From Novosphingobium sp. TH158 (lineage in GTDB: Bacteria; Pseudomonadota; Alphaproteobacteria; Sphingomonadales; Sphingomonadaceae), in assembly GCF_002855555.1 (NCBI RefSeq), contig NZ_PKRT01000001.1:372001-436000 (forward strand): a stretch of DNA of 64,000 nt, given 5' to 3'. Positions 20,196 through 30,346 of this stretch are shown here, piece by piece. Position 1 is the stretch's first letter. Each line of letters begins with the position of its first letter. The position numbers and the translations under genes are program-made. Under the pieces are notes generated by a model. It was given only the letters and a program-made list of their open reading frames with translations, ran no database searches and was not told the origin of the DNA.

Positions 20196-21664
20196 TGGAC
20201 TGGTCCCATTCGCTGCGCCTTGCTGCGCCTGAAATCCTGCTGACCGTATCGGCGCTCGTGCTGCTGCTCGCGGCTGCCTGGGCGCGGGGCGAGGGTGCTG
20301 CCCGTGTCATCACCTGGCTGTCTGCAGCCGCAATTGCCGTTGCCGGTACGATCTCGGCCATGGACCTCTGCGCCGGCGCTGCCGGGGCGGGAACGGTCGG
20401 CTTCTCCGGGCTGTTCGCGGCAACCGCGTTTGCTGCCTTCTCGAAGGTGCTTATCGCTTTCGCGGCAGTTGCCACGCTGGTGATCGCTCCCCAGTATTTC
20501 GATCGGTTGGAGTCCTACCGCGCGGAATATCCGGTGCTGGTGGTTCTTGCCGTACTCGGCATGGGAATGATGGTTTCGGCCACCAACTTCATGACGCTTT
20601 ACATCGGTCTTGAGCTGAACTCGCTGGCGTCCTACGTGCTGGCGGCCTTCCTGAAGAACGATGACCGCTCCGCAGAAGCGGGCCTCAAGTATTTCGTGCT
20701 GGGTTCGCTCGCCAGCGGCATGCTGCTGTTCGGCATCAGCCTTGTCTATGGCTTCACCGGCAACATCGGTTTTGCCGAAGTGGCGCAGGCGCTGGGCGCC
20801 GGCCTGCCGACAGGCGCGGTGTTCGGGCTGGTGTTCGTGCTGGCCGGCCTGGCTTTCAAGATCAGCGCCGTGCCGTTCCACATGTGGACGCCCGATGTCT
20901 ATGAAGGAGCGCCGACGCCCGTCACCGCCTTCTTCGCTTCGGCTCCCAAGGTCGCTGCTCTCTCGCTGACCATGGCGGTTGCCCTGCAGGCCTTCGGCTC
21001 GCAGGTCGAGGCTTGGCGCCCGATCGTTATCTTCGCTGCCCTGGCTTCCATCATCTGGGGCGCGTTCGGCGCTATCGGGCAGCAGAACATCAAGCGCCTG
21101 CTGGCATTCTCCTCGATCAACAACGTCGGCTTCATGCTGATCGGCCTTGCCGCCGGCACGGCGCAGGGTGCGTCGGCCATGCTGGTCTACCTGGCGATCT
21201 ACGTTCCCATGACCATCGGCGGCTTCATTGCCGTGCTGATGCTAAAGGATGCCGATGGCAACCCGGTTGAGAACATCGCCGATCTTGCCGGCCTCTCGCG
21301 CCACCGCCGCGTGCTGGCTGCTTGCATGGCGATGGTCATGTTCAGCCTTGCCGGCATACCGCCGCTGTTCGGGTTCTGGGGCAAGTTCGTCGTGTTCCAG
21401 GCCGCCGTGCAGGCTGGCTTCATCTCGCTGGCTGCGATCGGCATTGCCGCGAGCGTGATCGGCGCCTTCTACTACCTCAAGGTCGTCAAGATCATGTACT
21501 TCGACGAACCGGCAGAGAAGGCTGTAGGCAAGAGCGACTGGGTGCACCAGGCTGTCCTCGCGGTCTGCGCGCTGGCAATCTCGCCCTTCGGCTATCTCGC
21601 GACGAAGGCGCTGGCTGAATGGTCGGCATCGGCGGCAGCCTCGCTGTTGCCGGCTGCCATCTGA
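20195..21664 (+). CDS. nuoN: NADH-quinone oxidoreductase subunit N
   Basis: A 489-residue antiporter-like subunit, the last nuo gene. Features include YIGLELNSLASYVLAAF, SAEAGLKYFVLGSLASGMLLFG, PFHMWTPDVYEGAPTPVTAFF (in part) and AFSSINNVGFMLIGLA. It ends 5 nt before birA, so transcription probably continues. Confidence 0.97.
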   Translation: MDWSHSLRLAAPEILLTVSALVLLLAAAWARGEGAARVITWLSAAAIAVAGTISAMDLCAGAAGAGTVGFSGLFAATAFAAFSKVLIAFAAVATLVIAPQYFDRLESYRAEYPVLVVLAVLGMGMMVSATNFMTLYIGLELNSLASYVLAAFLKNDDRSAEAGLKYFVLGSLASGMLLFGISLVYGFTGNIGFAEVAQALGAGLPTGAVFGLVFVLAGLAFKISAVPFHMWTPDVYEGAPTPVTAFFASAPKVAALSLTMAVALQAFGSQVEAWRPIVIFAALASIIWGAFGAIGQQNIKRLLAFSSINNVGFMLIGLAAGTAQGASAMLVYLAIYVPMTIGGFIAVLMLKDADGNPVENIADLAGLSRHRRVLAACMAMVMFSLAGIPPLFGFWGKFVVFQAAVQAGFISLAAIGIAASVIGAFYYLKVVKIMYFDEPAEKAVGKSDWVHQAVLAVCALAISPFGYLATKALAEWSASAAASLLPAAI

Positions 21665-21669
21665 CCGGG

Positions 21670-22389
21670 TTGATCGAAACAGTCTCCACTATCGGTTCCA
21701 CCAACGCTGCTCTTGCTGCGCGGCTCTCTGCGCACGAGGCGGTTGCGGAAGGCGACTGGCTCGTTGCCGACCGTCAGAGTGCGGGGAAGGGACGGCGGGG
21801 GCGGACCTGGTTCGATGGCATGGGCAATTTCATGGGCTCTACCCTGGTCCATGCCCGGCCCGGCGATCCTGCGCTGCACACGCTGGCGCTCGTTGCCGGA
21901 CTGAGTGTCCACGAAGCGGTTTCCAGCCATTTGCCGCCACCGGCACGGGCGCTTCTCAAGTGGCCCAATGACGTTCTCGTCGGTGCGGCCAAACTTGCCG
22001 GTATCCTGCTTGAACGCTGCGGAGACAGCGTAGTGATCGGCATTGGCGTCAACCTCGCGGCGCCGCCGCAGGTTGAAGGGCGGGAAACAATTGCCCTCAG
22101 CACTTTCGGGCCAGCCCCGGATCGTGACCTTTTCGCTTCCGCGCTTGCCGATGCCTTTGCACGTGATCTGGATCGGTGGCGGACCTATGGGCTCGGACCG
22201 ATTGTTACGCGCTGGTGCGCAGCTGCGCACCCGGAAGGAACCATCCTTTCGGTCGGCGAGGATGGGGAGGCAGGCGTGACGGGCAAATTTGCCGGGCTTG
22301 ACGATCAAGGAGCCTTGCTCTTGGCGCTCCCAGACGGCACGACACGCACGATCCACGCCGGCGAAGTCCGCATCGGCACAGGCAATTGA
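21670..22389 (+). CDS. birA: biotin--[acetyl-CoA carboxylase] ligase, catalytic type
   Basis: This enzyme attaches biotin to carboxylases. The 239-residue protein has the catalytic core (GSTN near the start, RQSAGKGRRGRTW for biotin-AMP binding, LKWPNDVLV) and the small C-terminal domain, but lacks the N-terminal DNA-binding domain of E. coli BirA, so it should not be a repressor. I choose TTG 21670, 5 nt after nuoN; ATG 21619 would overlap nuoN by 46 nt. The position after nuoN and before coaX is common in alphaproteobacteria. Confidence 0.9.
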   Translation: MIETVSTIGSTNAALAARLSAHEAVAEGDWLVADRQSAGKGRRGRTWFDGMGNFMGSTLVHARPGDPALHTLALVAGLSVHEAVSSHLPPPARALLKWPNDVLVGAAKLAGILLERCGDSVVIGIGVNLAAPPQVEGRETIALSTFGPAPDRDLFASALADAFARDLDRWRTYGLGPIVTRWCAAAHPEGTILSVGEDGEAGVTGKFAGLDDQGALLLALPDGTTRTIHAGEVRIGTGN

Positions 22390-22398
22390 GGTAAAGGC

Positions 22399-23181
22399 AT
22401 GCTGCTCGCCATCGATGTCGGTAACACCAATGTTGTCTTTGCGGTGATCGACGGGAGCCGCATCAAGGCGCGCTGGCGCATCGCGACCGATCCGCGCCGG
22501 ACGGGCGACGAATATGCGGTGTGGCTGATGCAGTTGCTCGATATCCGGGGCATTGCGCGGGACGCGATCGACCAGATCATCGTTTCCACCGTCGTGCCGC
22601 GGGCGCTGCACAATATCGAAGTGCTTGCCCGCCACTACTTCAATATCGAGCCGCTGGTCGCCGGGCAGGGAGCGGCCGCCTATGCAATGGACATCGATGT
22701 CGACCAGCCCGCTTCATTGGGTGCGGATCGCGCGGTCAATGCCGTTGCTGCCCATGCCAAGCACTCGGGCGACTTGATCGTTGTCGATTTCGGAACGGCA
22801 ACCACCTTCGACGTGATAGACTTCAACGGTGCCTACAAGGGCGGCATTATCGCGCCGGGCATCAATCTGTCGCTCGATGCCCTGGTGGGCAACACCGCCA
22901 TGCTGCCACGCATCGCCATCGAGGCACCGAAGTCGGCCAGCGTCATCGGCACCAACACCGAAGACCAGATGCGCATCGGGGTGTTCTGGGGCTATGTCGC
23001 GATGATGGAAGGCCTGATTGCCCGGATGCGGGCCGAGATCGGGCGGCCGGCCAAGGTTGTTGCGACCGGCGGTCTTGCAGTCCTGTTCAATGAGCACACC
23101 GACATTTTCGATGCCGTCGATCCGGACCTGATGCTCGAAGGGCTCGCCATCCTCGCCGAAAGGGCGAAGGCGGCATCGTGA
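22399..23181 (+). CDS. coaX: type III pantothenate kinase
   Basis: The first enzyme of coenzyme A synthesis, phosphorylating pantothenate. The 260-residue protein has the ASKHA-fold motifs [13 protein letters not shown] (phosphate 1), [13 protein letters not shown] and [12 protein letters not shown] (phosphate 2). Length is normal for CoaX. It follows birA by 9 nt, and its stop overlaps the GTG of the RNase J gene. Confidence 0.95.
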   Translation: MLLAIDVGNTNVVFAVIDGSRIKARWRIATDPRRTGDEYAVWLMQLLDIRGIARDAIDQIIVSTVVPRALHNIEVLARHYFNIEPLVAGQGAAAYAMDIDVDQPASLGADRAVNAVAAHAKHSGDLIVVDFGTATTFDVIDFNGAYKGGIIAPGINLSLDALVGNTAMLPRIAIEAPKSASVIGTNTEDQMRIGVFWGYVAMMEGLIARMRAEIGRPAKVVATGGLAVLFNEHTDIFDAVDPDLMLEGLAILAERAKAAS

Positions 23182-24809
23182 CACCGGGCGACGAACTCCT
23201 CTTCTGCGCGCTCGGTGGTTCGGGCGAGATTGGCATGAACGTCAATCTCTATGGCTGCCGCGGCAAATGGCTGATGGTCGATCTGGGTATGACCTTCGGC
23301 GCTGCGGAATACCCCGGCACCGAACTGGTGTTCGCCGATCTCGAATTCATCGAGGATCGCCGCGACGACCTGCTTGGGATCGTGCTCACGCACGCCCATG
23401 AGGACCATATCGGCGCCGTACCCTATTTCGCCGAGGAACTGGGCGTTCCGCTCTATGCCACGCCGTTCACCGCGCGGCTCGTTCATGCCAAGCTCGAAGA
23501 GGCGGGGCTGGTCGGCAAGGTGAAGCTGAAGGTGATCGACCACCTTGATCGCTTCGATCTGGGGCCCTTCGGCATTACCTATGTTCCGCTGGCGCACTCG
23601 ATTGCAGAGGGCAATGCGCTGCTCATCGACACGCCGCATGGCCGCATTTTCCACACCGGCGACTGGAAGCTGGATGACGAGCCGCTGATCGGTACTCCGA
23701 CAACGGCCGAGGAACTGACCGCCATCGGCGACGAAGGCGTGCTCGCGCTGGTTTGCGATTCGACCAACGTGTTCAATCCCGAGGGTGCCGGTTCGGAAGG
23801 CGAGGTCCGCCGCGGACTCATGGAGGAAGTGGCGCGCCACAAGGGACGCCGGGTGCTGGTAACCACCTTTGCCTCCAACGTGGCGCGGCTGCAGACGCTG
23901 GCCGAAGTGGCCACGGCCTGCGGGCGTCGGCTTTGCGTCGCGGGCCGCTCGCTTGACCGGATTATCCAGACCGCACAGGCCAGCGGCTATCTCAAGGACT
24001 TGCCGCATATCATCGACCCCCAGTCCGCCATGCGCCTGCCGCGCGGCGAGGTCATGTTTGTCGCCACCGGCGGGCAGGGAGAGCCGCGCGCGGCGCTGGC
24101 CCGCATTACCGAAGGCAATCACGACATTGCGCTCGATGCGGGCGATGTCGTGCTGTTCTCCAGCCGCCAGATCCCCGGGAACGAGATTGCGATCGGCCGG
24201 ATCCAGAACCGGCTGGCGGAAAAGGGCGTGACGATCATCACTGATCGCCAGTCAATGATTCACGTATCGGGCCATCCCGGACGGCCGGACCTGACCGCGC
24301 TTTACGGCTGGTTGCGCCCGCAGATCCTGGTGCCTGTGCATGGCGAGGTCCGGCACATGCGAGAGCAGGCGCGGCTTGGGGCTGATTGCGGCATCCCGGC
24401 GCAGGTGTTCCAGAAGAACGGCGATCTTGTCCGCCTTGCTCCGGGCAAGCCGGGAAAGTTCGGCGAGGTTCGCGCCGGCAGGCTGGTCCTCGATGGTGAT
24501 ATCATTTCCCCGGCTAACGGACAGGCCATGGTCATGCGCCGACGCCTGGCGCACAACGGGATGCTGGTGGTCGTTGTCGGCCCCGGAAAGCAGGCGCAGG
24601 TCGCTGGGATCGGACTGCCGCTGGAAGAGGATTACGAGGCCTTCCGCGAAGAGGCAGAAGAAGACGTCGTTACGGCACTGTCCAGGCTCAAGGGCGCAAA
24701 CGCGCGTGACAGGGATGCCGTGGTCGAAGCTGCCCGACTCGCGGCCAGGCGTGCTGCCCAGCGCTGGTCGGGCAAGAAACCTCAGGTTCAAGTCATGGTG
24801 GTGGACTGA
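23178..24809 (+). CDS. rnj: ribonuclease J
   Basis: A 543-residue metallo-beta-lactamase/beta-CASP nuclease, which degrades and matures RNA in alphaproteobacteria. The zinc motif is [15 protein letters not shown]; further metal ligands lie in HSIAEG and HTGDWKLDD. The beta-CASP motifs [12 protein letters not shown] and SGHPGRPDL, and PVHGEVRHM, are present. The GTG start overlaps the coaX stop. The final part (residues about 450-543) is the usual C-terminal domain. Confidence 0.93.
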   Translation: MTPGDELLFCALGGSGEIGMNVNLYGCRGKWLMVDLGMTFGAAEYPGTELVFADLEFIEDRRDDLLGIVLTHAHEDHIGAVPYFAEELGVPLYATPFTARLVHAKLEEAGLVGKVKLKVIDHLDRFDLGPFGITYVPLAHSIAEGNALLIDTPHGRIFHTGDWKLDDEPLIGTPTTAEELTAIGDEGVLALVCDSTNVFNPEGAGSEGEVRRGLMEEVARHKGRRVLVTTFASNVARLQTLAEVATACGRRLCVAGRSLDRIIQTAQASGYLKDLPHIIDPQSAMRLPRGEVMFVATGGQGEPRAALARITEGNHDIALDAGDVVLFSSRQIPGNEIAIGRIQNRLAEKGVTIITDRQSMIHVSGHPGRPDLTALYGWLRPQILVPVHGEVRHMREQARLGADCGIPAQVFQKNGDLVRLAPGKPGKFGEVRAGRLVLDGDIISPANGQAMVMRRRLAHNGMLVVVVGPGKQAQVAGIGLPLEEDYEAFREEAEEDVVTALSRLKGANARDRDAVVEAARLAARRAAQRWSGKKPQVQVMVVD

Positions 24810-25084
24810 TGAAAGTCACTTCGATCCTTGCGATCTATTGCCTGTTCTGGGTGATGAGCGCGTTCATCGTGCTGCCCTTCGGGGTGCGCACGCACGCGGA
24901 TGAGGGCACCGAGCCAGAGGCCGGGCATGTGCACAGCGCCCCGGTCAATTTCTCGGGCAAGCGCATCGCCAAGCGTGCGACGATCCTGTCGATCGTGCTC
25001 TTTGCTCTGTTCTACTTGAACTACACCTATGGCTGGGTCACGACCGATGACCTTGACCTTGTGCAGCGGCTGCGCCCCAACTGA
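24809..25084 (+). CDS. DUF1467 family membrane protein
   Basis: A 91-residue protein with two hydrophobic helices (about residues 4-23 and 60-76) separated by a polar loop with His and Glu. It matches the DUF1467 pattern (FWVMSAFIVLPFGVRTH, then KRATILSIVLFALFYLNYTYGW in part). The family is small, alphaproteobacterial, of unknown function, and often follows the nuo/RNase J cluster. Its ATG shares a base with the RNase J stop. It ends with a TGA directly abutting the stop of the convergent gene, forming TGATCA. Confidence 0.88.
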   Translation: MKVTSILAIYCLFWVMSAFIVLPFGVRTHADEGTEPEAGHVHSAPVNFSGKRIAKRATILSIVLFALFYLNYTYGWVTTDDLDLVQRLRPN

Positions 25085-27712
25085 TCAGTCGCGCAGGCGC
25101 TCGATCGCCTGTGCCAGCGCCACATAAAGCTTGCCCATGTCGGAAGACAGCAGGGTGACGCTGAGCGCGTGACCATCGCGCGTCGAAAGCAGCTGCCGCA
25201 GCATGGCTTCGAAATCGTGGATGTAGCGCGAAACGTGCTGCCGGAACTCGTCGTCATTGCGATAGATCTGCGCCACCGAGCGCGCTTCGGACGTATCGAG
25301 CAGGCGCACGGCGCGGCGGGTGAATACGCCTCGGTCGCCGCGCAGGTAAGCGGCCCAGGCCGTATCGGTGACGTCGCTCGACATGGCCTTGGCGATGTCG
25401 ATAGCGTTTGAGTTGAGGCTTTCGGTGAGCAGGGCGACCCGGCGGGAGAAATCGTTGTCCACCTGCTCTTCCGCGCGCTCGCGGGCCTGGGCGACGCGGC
25501 GTTCCAGATTGTCCGTCAGCTCGCTGATCCGCGCCAGCTGGTCGCGAAGGCGGCGGGCGGTGACCTGGCTGGCCTCGGCGGCTCGCGCGGTCGCTGCCTC
25601 CAGCTCCGCAATGGCTTCCACGGAGCGCTTCTGGAGCACCTCTTCCAGCGTACGGCTGCCTTCGCTGGCGAGGTGCTCGGCCAGCTTCTCGACCGAACGA
25701 CTGCCGCTTTCTTCCAGCGCAAGCGCCGCATCCCGTGTGGCCTCGGTCAGCTTCGCAAGGGCCGCGCTCATCTCGTCACGGCTGTAATCGGCAATTCGCC
25801 GGCTTTCGCCGTCGAGCGCGGCAAGGGCCTCGCGCAGTTCGCCGAGCGCCCCACCGTGCCTGTTTGCTCCGGCTTCAAGTCCGGCCTGCAAGGCACCGAT
25901 TTCGCCGAGAGACTGGCTGATCGACCCGCGTGTTTCGCTGACCTTGCCGGCGACTTCTTCGGCCCTCGATGCGGCGCGGCCAACGCCTTCTTCCAGGTCG
26001 CGGATCCGGCCCTCGATCTCGGCAAGGCGCTCGACCCCGCCGGCAATCGCCTGCGGCAGGTCCTCGCTGCTCTGGCGAGAGCTGGCTTGCAGCAGTTCAA
26101 GCAACCGTACGCTGTCGTCGGTCAGCTTGCCGATAGCCCCGTCAATGGCGGATGCACTTTCCTGGCTGTCCGAAAGATGGCCGATCAGCATCTGCACACG
26201 GCCGGAAAGGCTGGTTTCGGTTTCGCCCGTTCGGACCGCAAGGGCTTCGATCTGCTCGCCGGCCTCGGCAATGCGGGCCACGATCGATTCGGAAAGGTCG
26301 GCCATCTGGCGGCTGCGCGCTTCCTGCGCCTCGAGGCGCTGCGCGATAGCTTCGTCGATTTCGACCAGCTGGCGCCGGATCCGCGTCACCTCTTCTTCCT
26401 GGCGCTGGGCTGCTTCGGCGCTGCGCTGTCCGGCCTCTTCTGCGAACAGGCGGTTGCGCTCGGCAATGCGGGCGTCGAAGGTCTCTGCCTCCTGCGCCAG
26501 TGCGGCAATCCGCTCACGCGCGGACTGGTTGGCCGTGGCATCAAGCGCATCAAGCCGTTCAAGCGCTTCGCGGACCGATGCCTCAAGCCGCTCGCGCGAT
26601 GCGGCGAAGGCCTGGATGGCCTGATTTTCGCCATCGCGCATGGACTTGAACAGTGTTGCGCTCTCGTCGCGCAGGGCGCCAATGCGGGCGCGCAGCGAGG
26701 CGAGGCTTTCGCTCTCATGCCCGTCGAGGGTTGCACGGATATCCTGCAACTCTTCCATCAGGGCGGCAGAGCGGGTGCGGATCGCAGCGAGGGCGTCCAC
26801 CTCATGCAGGTCAAGCTTTTCGCTGAATTCGGTGCTGCGGCTTTCGAGGTCGGCGAAGCGGGCTTCCGCTGCTTCCTTGATGCCTTCGATCTGCGTACCG
26901 AACTGCGCCAGTGCGCTGTCGATCTTCGTGCGCAGCGTCTCGACATGGCGTTCGCTGGCCTGGCCGAACTCGTTGAGCCGGTTGAACCCGTCAATCATTT
27001 CGCCAAGCTGGGTCTGCGCGGTCCTACCGGCGCTGGCGATGTTGTTCGCTGCGTCCTTTGCCGAGCTGGCGATCACCGGCAGCTGGCTGCGAAGACGCTC
27101 CATGTTGTCGAGCGCCGTGCTGCTGACAGTGGAAATGGCTTCGATCCGATCACCGTTCCCGGCAATCAGCTTCTCCAGCTTTTCCGCATGCTTCGAGAGC
27201 TTCTCGGTCGCGACACGGCCAAGGGAATCGAGATCGCGCGATTGCGAGGAGAGGAACTCGCGCGCCAGGCTAAGCTCGCGATTGACGATGGTCAGGCGCT
27301 GCTCGAGCCGGGCCGATTCCTCGGATAGCATCCGCGCCGTATCGCCAAAGCGCATGGCTTCATGGCGGCTGTTGCGCAGGCTGAGGATCCAGGTTGCGAC
27401 AACCAGCAGGGTGGGGGCCGCCCAGGTGGTTATGAGGCTGACCGCCTGTTGCGGCGTCGTTCCGCCCAGCAGCCATTGGTTCGCCCAGACGAAGAACGCG
27501 CTCCACCCGGCTATGGCCGAGAGGGCGAGGGCGGGGACGATCCAGTGACGGCGCGGCGCCTCTGTCTCGGCATAGTCTGCTTCATCGCCCCAGGCGGCTG
27601 CGACACTCTCTTCGGTAGCCGTGTCGAGCAGCAGCTCTTCGGTTTCGGTTGCGGGTTCGGCAGCCTGCTCGGCTCCCGCCCCGATGGCGACGATGCGTGA
27701 TCCCCCGGTCAT
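25085..27712 (-). CDS. large membrane-anchored coiled-coil protein
   Basis: An 875-residue protein with an acidic N-terminus (residues 1-52), two membrane helices (about 57-78 and 91-111), then more than 600 residues of nearly uninterrupted heptad-like sequence rich in Ala, Glu, Arg, Leu and Ser. The final 130 or so residues are a distinct conserved-looking part (SDVTDTAWAAYLRGDRGVFTRRAVRLLD in part, then RNDDEFRQHVSRYIHDFEAML in part). It resembles proteins annotated as hypothetical or ATPase in sphingomonads, but I see no Walker motifs. It may be a structural or envelope-spanning scaffold; function is unknown. Confidence 0.8.
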   Translation of the reverse strand: MTGGSRIVAIGAGAEQAAEPATETEELLLDTATEESVAAAWGDEADYAETEAPRRHWIVPALALSAIAGWSAFFVWANQWLLGGTTPQQAVSLITTWAAPTLLVVATWILSLRNSRHEAMRFGDTARMLSEESARLEQRLTIVNRELSLAREFLSSQSRDLDSLGRVATEKLSKHAEKLEKLIAGNGDRIEAISTVSSTALDNMERLRSQLPVIASSAKDAANNIASAGRTAQTQLGEMIDGFNRLNEFGQASERHVETLRTKIDSALAQFGTQIEGIKEAAEARFADLESRSTEFSEKLDLHEVDALAAIRTRSAALMEELQDIRATLDGHESESLASLRARIGALRDESATLFKSMRDGENQAIQAFAASRERLEASVREALERLDALDATANQSARERIAALAQEAETFDARIAERNRLFAEEAGQRSAEAAQRQEEEVTRIRRQLVEIDEAIAQRLEAQEARSRQMADLSESIVARIAEAGEQIEALAVRTGETETSLSGRVQMLIGHLSDSQESASAIDGAIGKLTDDSVRLLELLQASSRQSSEDLPQAIAGGVERLAEIEGRIRDLEEGVGRAASRAEEVAGKVSETRGSISQSLGEIGALQAGLEAGANRHGGALGELREALAALDGESRRIADYSRDEMSAALAKLTEATRDAALALEESGSRSVEKLAEHLASEGSRTLEEVLQKRSVEAIAELEAATARAAEASQVTARRLRDQLARISELTDNLERRVAQARERAEEQVDNDFSRRVALLTESLNSNAIDIAKAMSSDVTDTAWAAYLRGDRGVFTRRAVRLLDTSEARSVAQIYRNDDEFRQHVSRYIHDFEAMLRQLLSTRDGHALSVTLLSSDMGKLYVALAQAIERLRD

Positions 27713-27784
27713 CCGATCAGGCTACCACGAATTGCGCCTGTGGATAAACCCCGGTTTAACCAAGCGTCGTTACTATGCCTCGCC

Positions 27785-28090
27785 ATGGCTTATGAAGCAG
27801 GTGAACTTGATGCCACCCTGGCGGCTGCAGCGGGCGACGATGCCCGGCTGTTTGCCGAACTGAAGGCGGCATTTGCCGATAGCGTTGCCCGCCAGCTTGA
27901 CCTGATGCGCCGGTCGCGGTGCGACGGCAACTGGCAGGTGGCCTCGCTGCGGCTCAAGGGCGTTGCGGCGAGCTTTCATGCCGCCCCGCTGCTGGACCTC
28001 GCCGAAGAGGCACTTGAAGGCGCCCCCGGCGATCCCAGCGTCCTGCGCCGGATCAAGGTTTTTCTCGACGAGTTCACAGCCGCAGCGTGA
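27785..28090 (+). CDS. HPt-like protein lacking the phospho-accepting histidine
   Basis: A 101-residue helical protein. The segment VASLRLKGVAASFHAAPLL resembles the HPt motif A-H-x-L-K-G-x-A, followed by a typical LAEEALEGAP helix. At the histidine position there is Leu55 (LRLKG), so phosphotransfer is not expected. I start at ATG 27785 rather than at the upstream extension. It heads a + strand group with the next three genes. It could be a structural or inhibitory relative of HPt domains; a chance resemblance cannot be ruled out. Confidence 0.62.
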   Translation: MAYEAGELDATLAAAAGDDARLFAELKAAFADSVARQLDLMRRSRCDGNWQVASLRLKGVAASFHAAPLLDLAEEALEGAPGDPSVLRRIKVFLDEFTAAA

Positions 28091-28150
28091 CGGGCTGCCC
28101 TTGGCAGGCCATGGCCTAGCGTCTAGTCTCCGCGCCTTCGTGCCAGGAGA

Positions 28151-29365
28151 ATGACGCTGCGGGTTGCCTTGCTCTCGATGATGGAACCGGCGCATGCCGG
28201 TCTCGACAGACCTCGCGCATACCTGCGACTGGGCGGAACCACGCTTGCGCGGCACCAGCTCTCGCTTGCCCTGGCTGCGGGATGCGAACGCATTGCCTGT
28301 CTCGCGCGGGCGCTCGATCCCGAACTCGTCGAATTGCAGCACGAGGCGGAGCGCGCCGGCGCCCGTTTCCACATGATATCCGGCGGCCGGGCGCTTTCCG
28401 GCCTGGTAACGGCAAGCGACGAGGTGCTGGTGCTTGCCGAAGGCGTGGTGCCGTCAAGCGACGACACCCTGAACCTGATTTCGCAGGCACAGACCATCCT
28501 TGTCCTGCCCGCCGATACGGCCGTTCCTGCAGGCTTCGAGCGCATCGACATCAACCATGCCGCGGCGGGTGTGATGCTGATTCCGGGGCGCCTTGTCGAA
28601 CGCCTGAACGACCTCCCTTCCGACGTCGAGCCGGTGTCTGCCCTTCTGCGCATCGCCTTGCAGGCGGGTGTTTCACAACGGCTTGTGCCGCAGGCCGTAT
28701 CCGCTTCGGGGCGATGGCTGCTTGTCCGTGACGAGGACCAGGCACACGCGGCAGAGGACCACTGGATGGAGCGCCAGACTGCCGGACTGGGCCGCTCGCC
28801 CGGGCTTGGGCTGGCTGCATGGATTGCGCGAAGATACGGGCCCGCCTTGCTGCATGCAGGGAGCGGCCCGAGGACGTTGATGTTGTTCGCCATCGCCTTG
28901 CTTGCCCTGGCGGGAGGCGCTGCCTGGTTTGACTGGGCGGGGATCGGCCTGCTGCTGTGCGTGCCTGCCTGGATCCTGCACCGGACGGCGGCCATTATCG
29001 CGGGTGTGCGCCGCGAAGCCCTTGGCGGTGAGGTGGACTGGCTCAGCCGACCGGGACCGTTTGGCTGGCTGCTCGATGCCGCAATCGTTGCGCTGCTGGT
29101 GGTTGCCATGCCCCATTTGCCGGGCGAGCCGCTCTGGCAGCGCGCCTTGATGCCATTGGTCCTGATCGGGTTGCTGCGCCTGCTGGCGCGCGTGATGAAA
29201 TGGCGGTTCTCGCCATGGCTGGAAGACCGCGCATTGCTGTGCCTTGTCGCGGGCGGTCTAGCATTTTCCACCTATTTGCCGGTGGCGATCGCAATGGTAA
29301 TCCTCGCGCTTCTGACGGCCGGAATCGGGCTTCCTGACGATTCCGATGGGATAACGCGAGCTTAA
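28151..29365 (+). CDS. unknown protein with a nucleotidyltransferase-like N-terminus and membrane C-terminus
   Basis: A 404-residue protein. Residues 1 to about 200 look like an alpha/beta fold of the sugar-nucleotidyltransferase type (RPRAYLRLGGTTLARHQLSLAL, later DEVLVLAEGVVP), though without a clear GxGxR nucleotide loop. The C-terminal half has four or more hydrophobic helices (near 243-285, 303-322, 330-348, 355-390). This order recalls proteins joining a nucleotidyltransferase with a CDP-alcohol phosphotransferase, but the DGxxAR motif of the latter is missing. Function is unassigned. Confidence 0.65.
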   Translation: MTLRVALLSMMEPAHAGLDRPRAYLRLGGTTLARHQLSLALAAGCERIACLARALDPELVELQHEAERAGARFHMISGGRALSGLVTASDEVLVLAEGVVPSSDDTLNLISQAQTILVLPADTAVPAGFERIDINHAAAGVMLIPGRLVERLNDLPSDVEPVSALLRIALQAGVSQRLVPQAVSASGRWLLVRDEDQAHAAEDHWMERQTAGLGRSPGLGLAAWIARRYGPALLHAGSGPRTLMLFAIALLALAGGAAWFDWAGIGLLLCVPAWILHRTAAIIAGVRREALGGEVDWLSRPGPFGWLLDAAIVALLVVAMPHLPGEPLWQRALMPLVLIGLLRLLARVMKWRFSPWLEDRALLCLVAGGLAFSTYLPVAIAMVILALLTAGIGLPDDSDGITRA

Positions 29366-29377
29366 CCATGCAACGCT

Positions 29378-30346
29378 ATGCCGTTGGACATGACTGAAGT
29401 GCTTCATTCGCCGGTTGCGGGCGAACCGATCGAAAACGTGCTGCGCGCGGAACTGGCGCATGGCGATGCCATGATCGGCACGATCATCCCCATCATGCGT
29501 CACCTGCTGGCCAGCGATGATCATTCGGTGTTCTCCGAAGAGATCGTCGCGCGCACACGTTCGATGCTGGAAGATGTTGCCCGGCAGCTTCTGATTGCGC
29601 GGGGCGAGGCCGGAAATGTCCCGGACCCGCGGGAAATCGGCGCGGAGGATATTGCGGCGCTGGTGCATAGCCTTTGCACCGACCCGCTGCTGCTCGCCCA
29701 CGTTCATGCACTGGCGCTTGAGTTTCAGCTGTCCGAACGCCTGCATGGCAGGCTGGCGCTCGATCCCGTGCTTTCACCCATGCTGCAGGCGCTGATCGCA
29801 TCGACCGACGCCCAGATCGCCACTTCGGCGATGAACCTGCTGGCGGCGCAGACGCGATTCGTCCAGTCGCAGCGCCGCATGCAGCTTTCGCTGCTTGAGC
29901 TGCCTGCCGATGTCCTCCACGCCGCACTGATCGCCCTGCGCCAGCACTGCGGCCCCTCGGACGAGCCGGCAATGATCGCGGAAAAGAAGTTCTGCGAAAC
30001 CTATGACGAGGCTCGCACCCGGCTTGGCCTGATGACGCGCCTGATCCTGGGAATGGGCGGCGGGGCGCAGGCTGCCCTCTCGGTGGAACACGCTGGCGTG
30101 GCCCTGTTCCTTACTGCGCTCTCGATCGCAGCCGGACAGGATCGTGCGCTGGCGACGCTCGCGACCAATGAAGGACAGGTGGCGCGGCTTGCCCTTGCGC
30201 TTTCCGCGTCGGGCATGAAGGCCAGCACTGTCGAGCAGCAGTTCGTAACCCTGCATCCCGACATTTCGCTACCGACCGGTTTCGAGGACCTTGGCCCCGA
30301 TCGCGCGGCCGCGATCCTCTCGCATGGGGCAGGGTATCCGGCCTGA
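29378..30346 (+). CDS. unknown helical protein
   Basis: A 322-residue, largely alpha-helical, leucine- and alanine-rich soluble protein (MRHLLASDDHSVFSEEIVAR and LSIAAGQDRALATLATNEGQ are examples). It may belong to the DUF2336-like helical-repeat group found in alphaproteobacteria, but I am not certain. No catalytic motif is visible. The Shine-Dalgarno sequence is weak, so the start is uncertain (ATG 29390 is also possible). It lies 12 nt after the preceding gene and shares one base (TGATG) with the kinase-like gene, so the three are one unit. Confidence 0.65.
   Translation: MPLDMTEVLHSPVAGEPIENVLRAELAHGDAMIGTIIPIMRHLLASDDHSVFSEEIVARTRSMLEDVARQLLIARGEAGNVPDPREIGAEDIAALVHSLCTDPLLLAHVHALALEFQLSERLHGRLALDPVLSPMLQALIASTDAQIATSAMNLLAAQTRFVQSQRRMQLSLLELPADVLHAALIALRQHCGPSDEPAMIAEKKFCETYDEARTRLGLMTRLILGMGGGAQAALSVEHAGVALFLTALSIAAGQDRALATLATNEGQVARLALALSASGMKASTVEQQFVTLHPDISLPTGFEDLGPDRAAAILSHGAGYPA

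Noticed and set aside
28151..29365. CDP-alcohol phosphatidyltransferase
   Set aside because: The domain order is reminiscent, but the DGxxAR...GxxxDxxxD motif of that family is missing.
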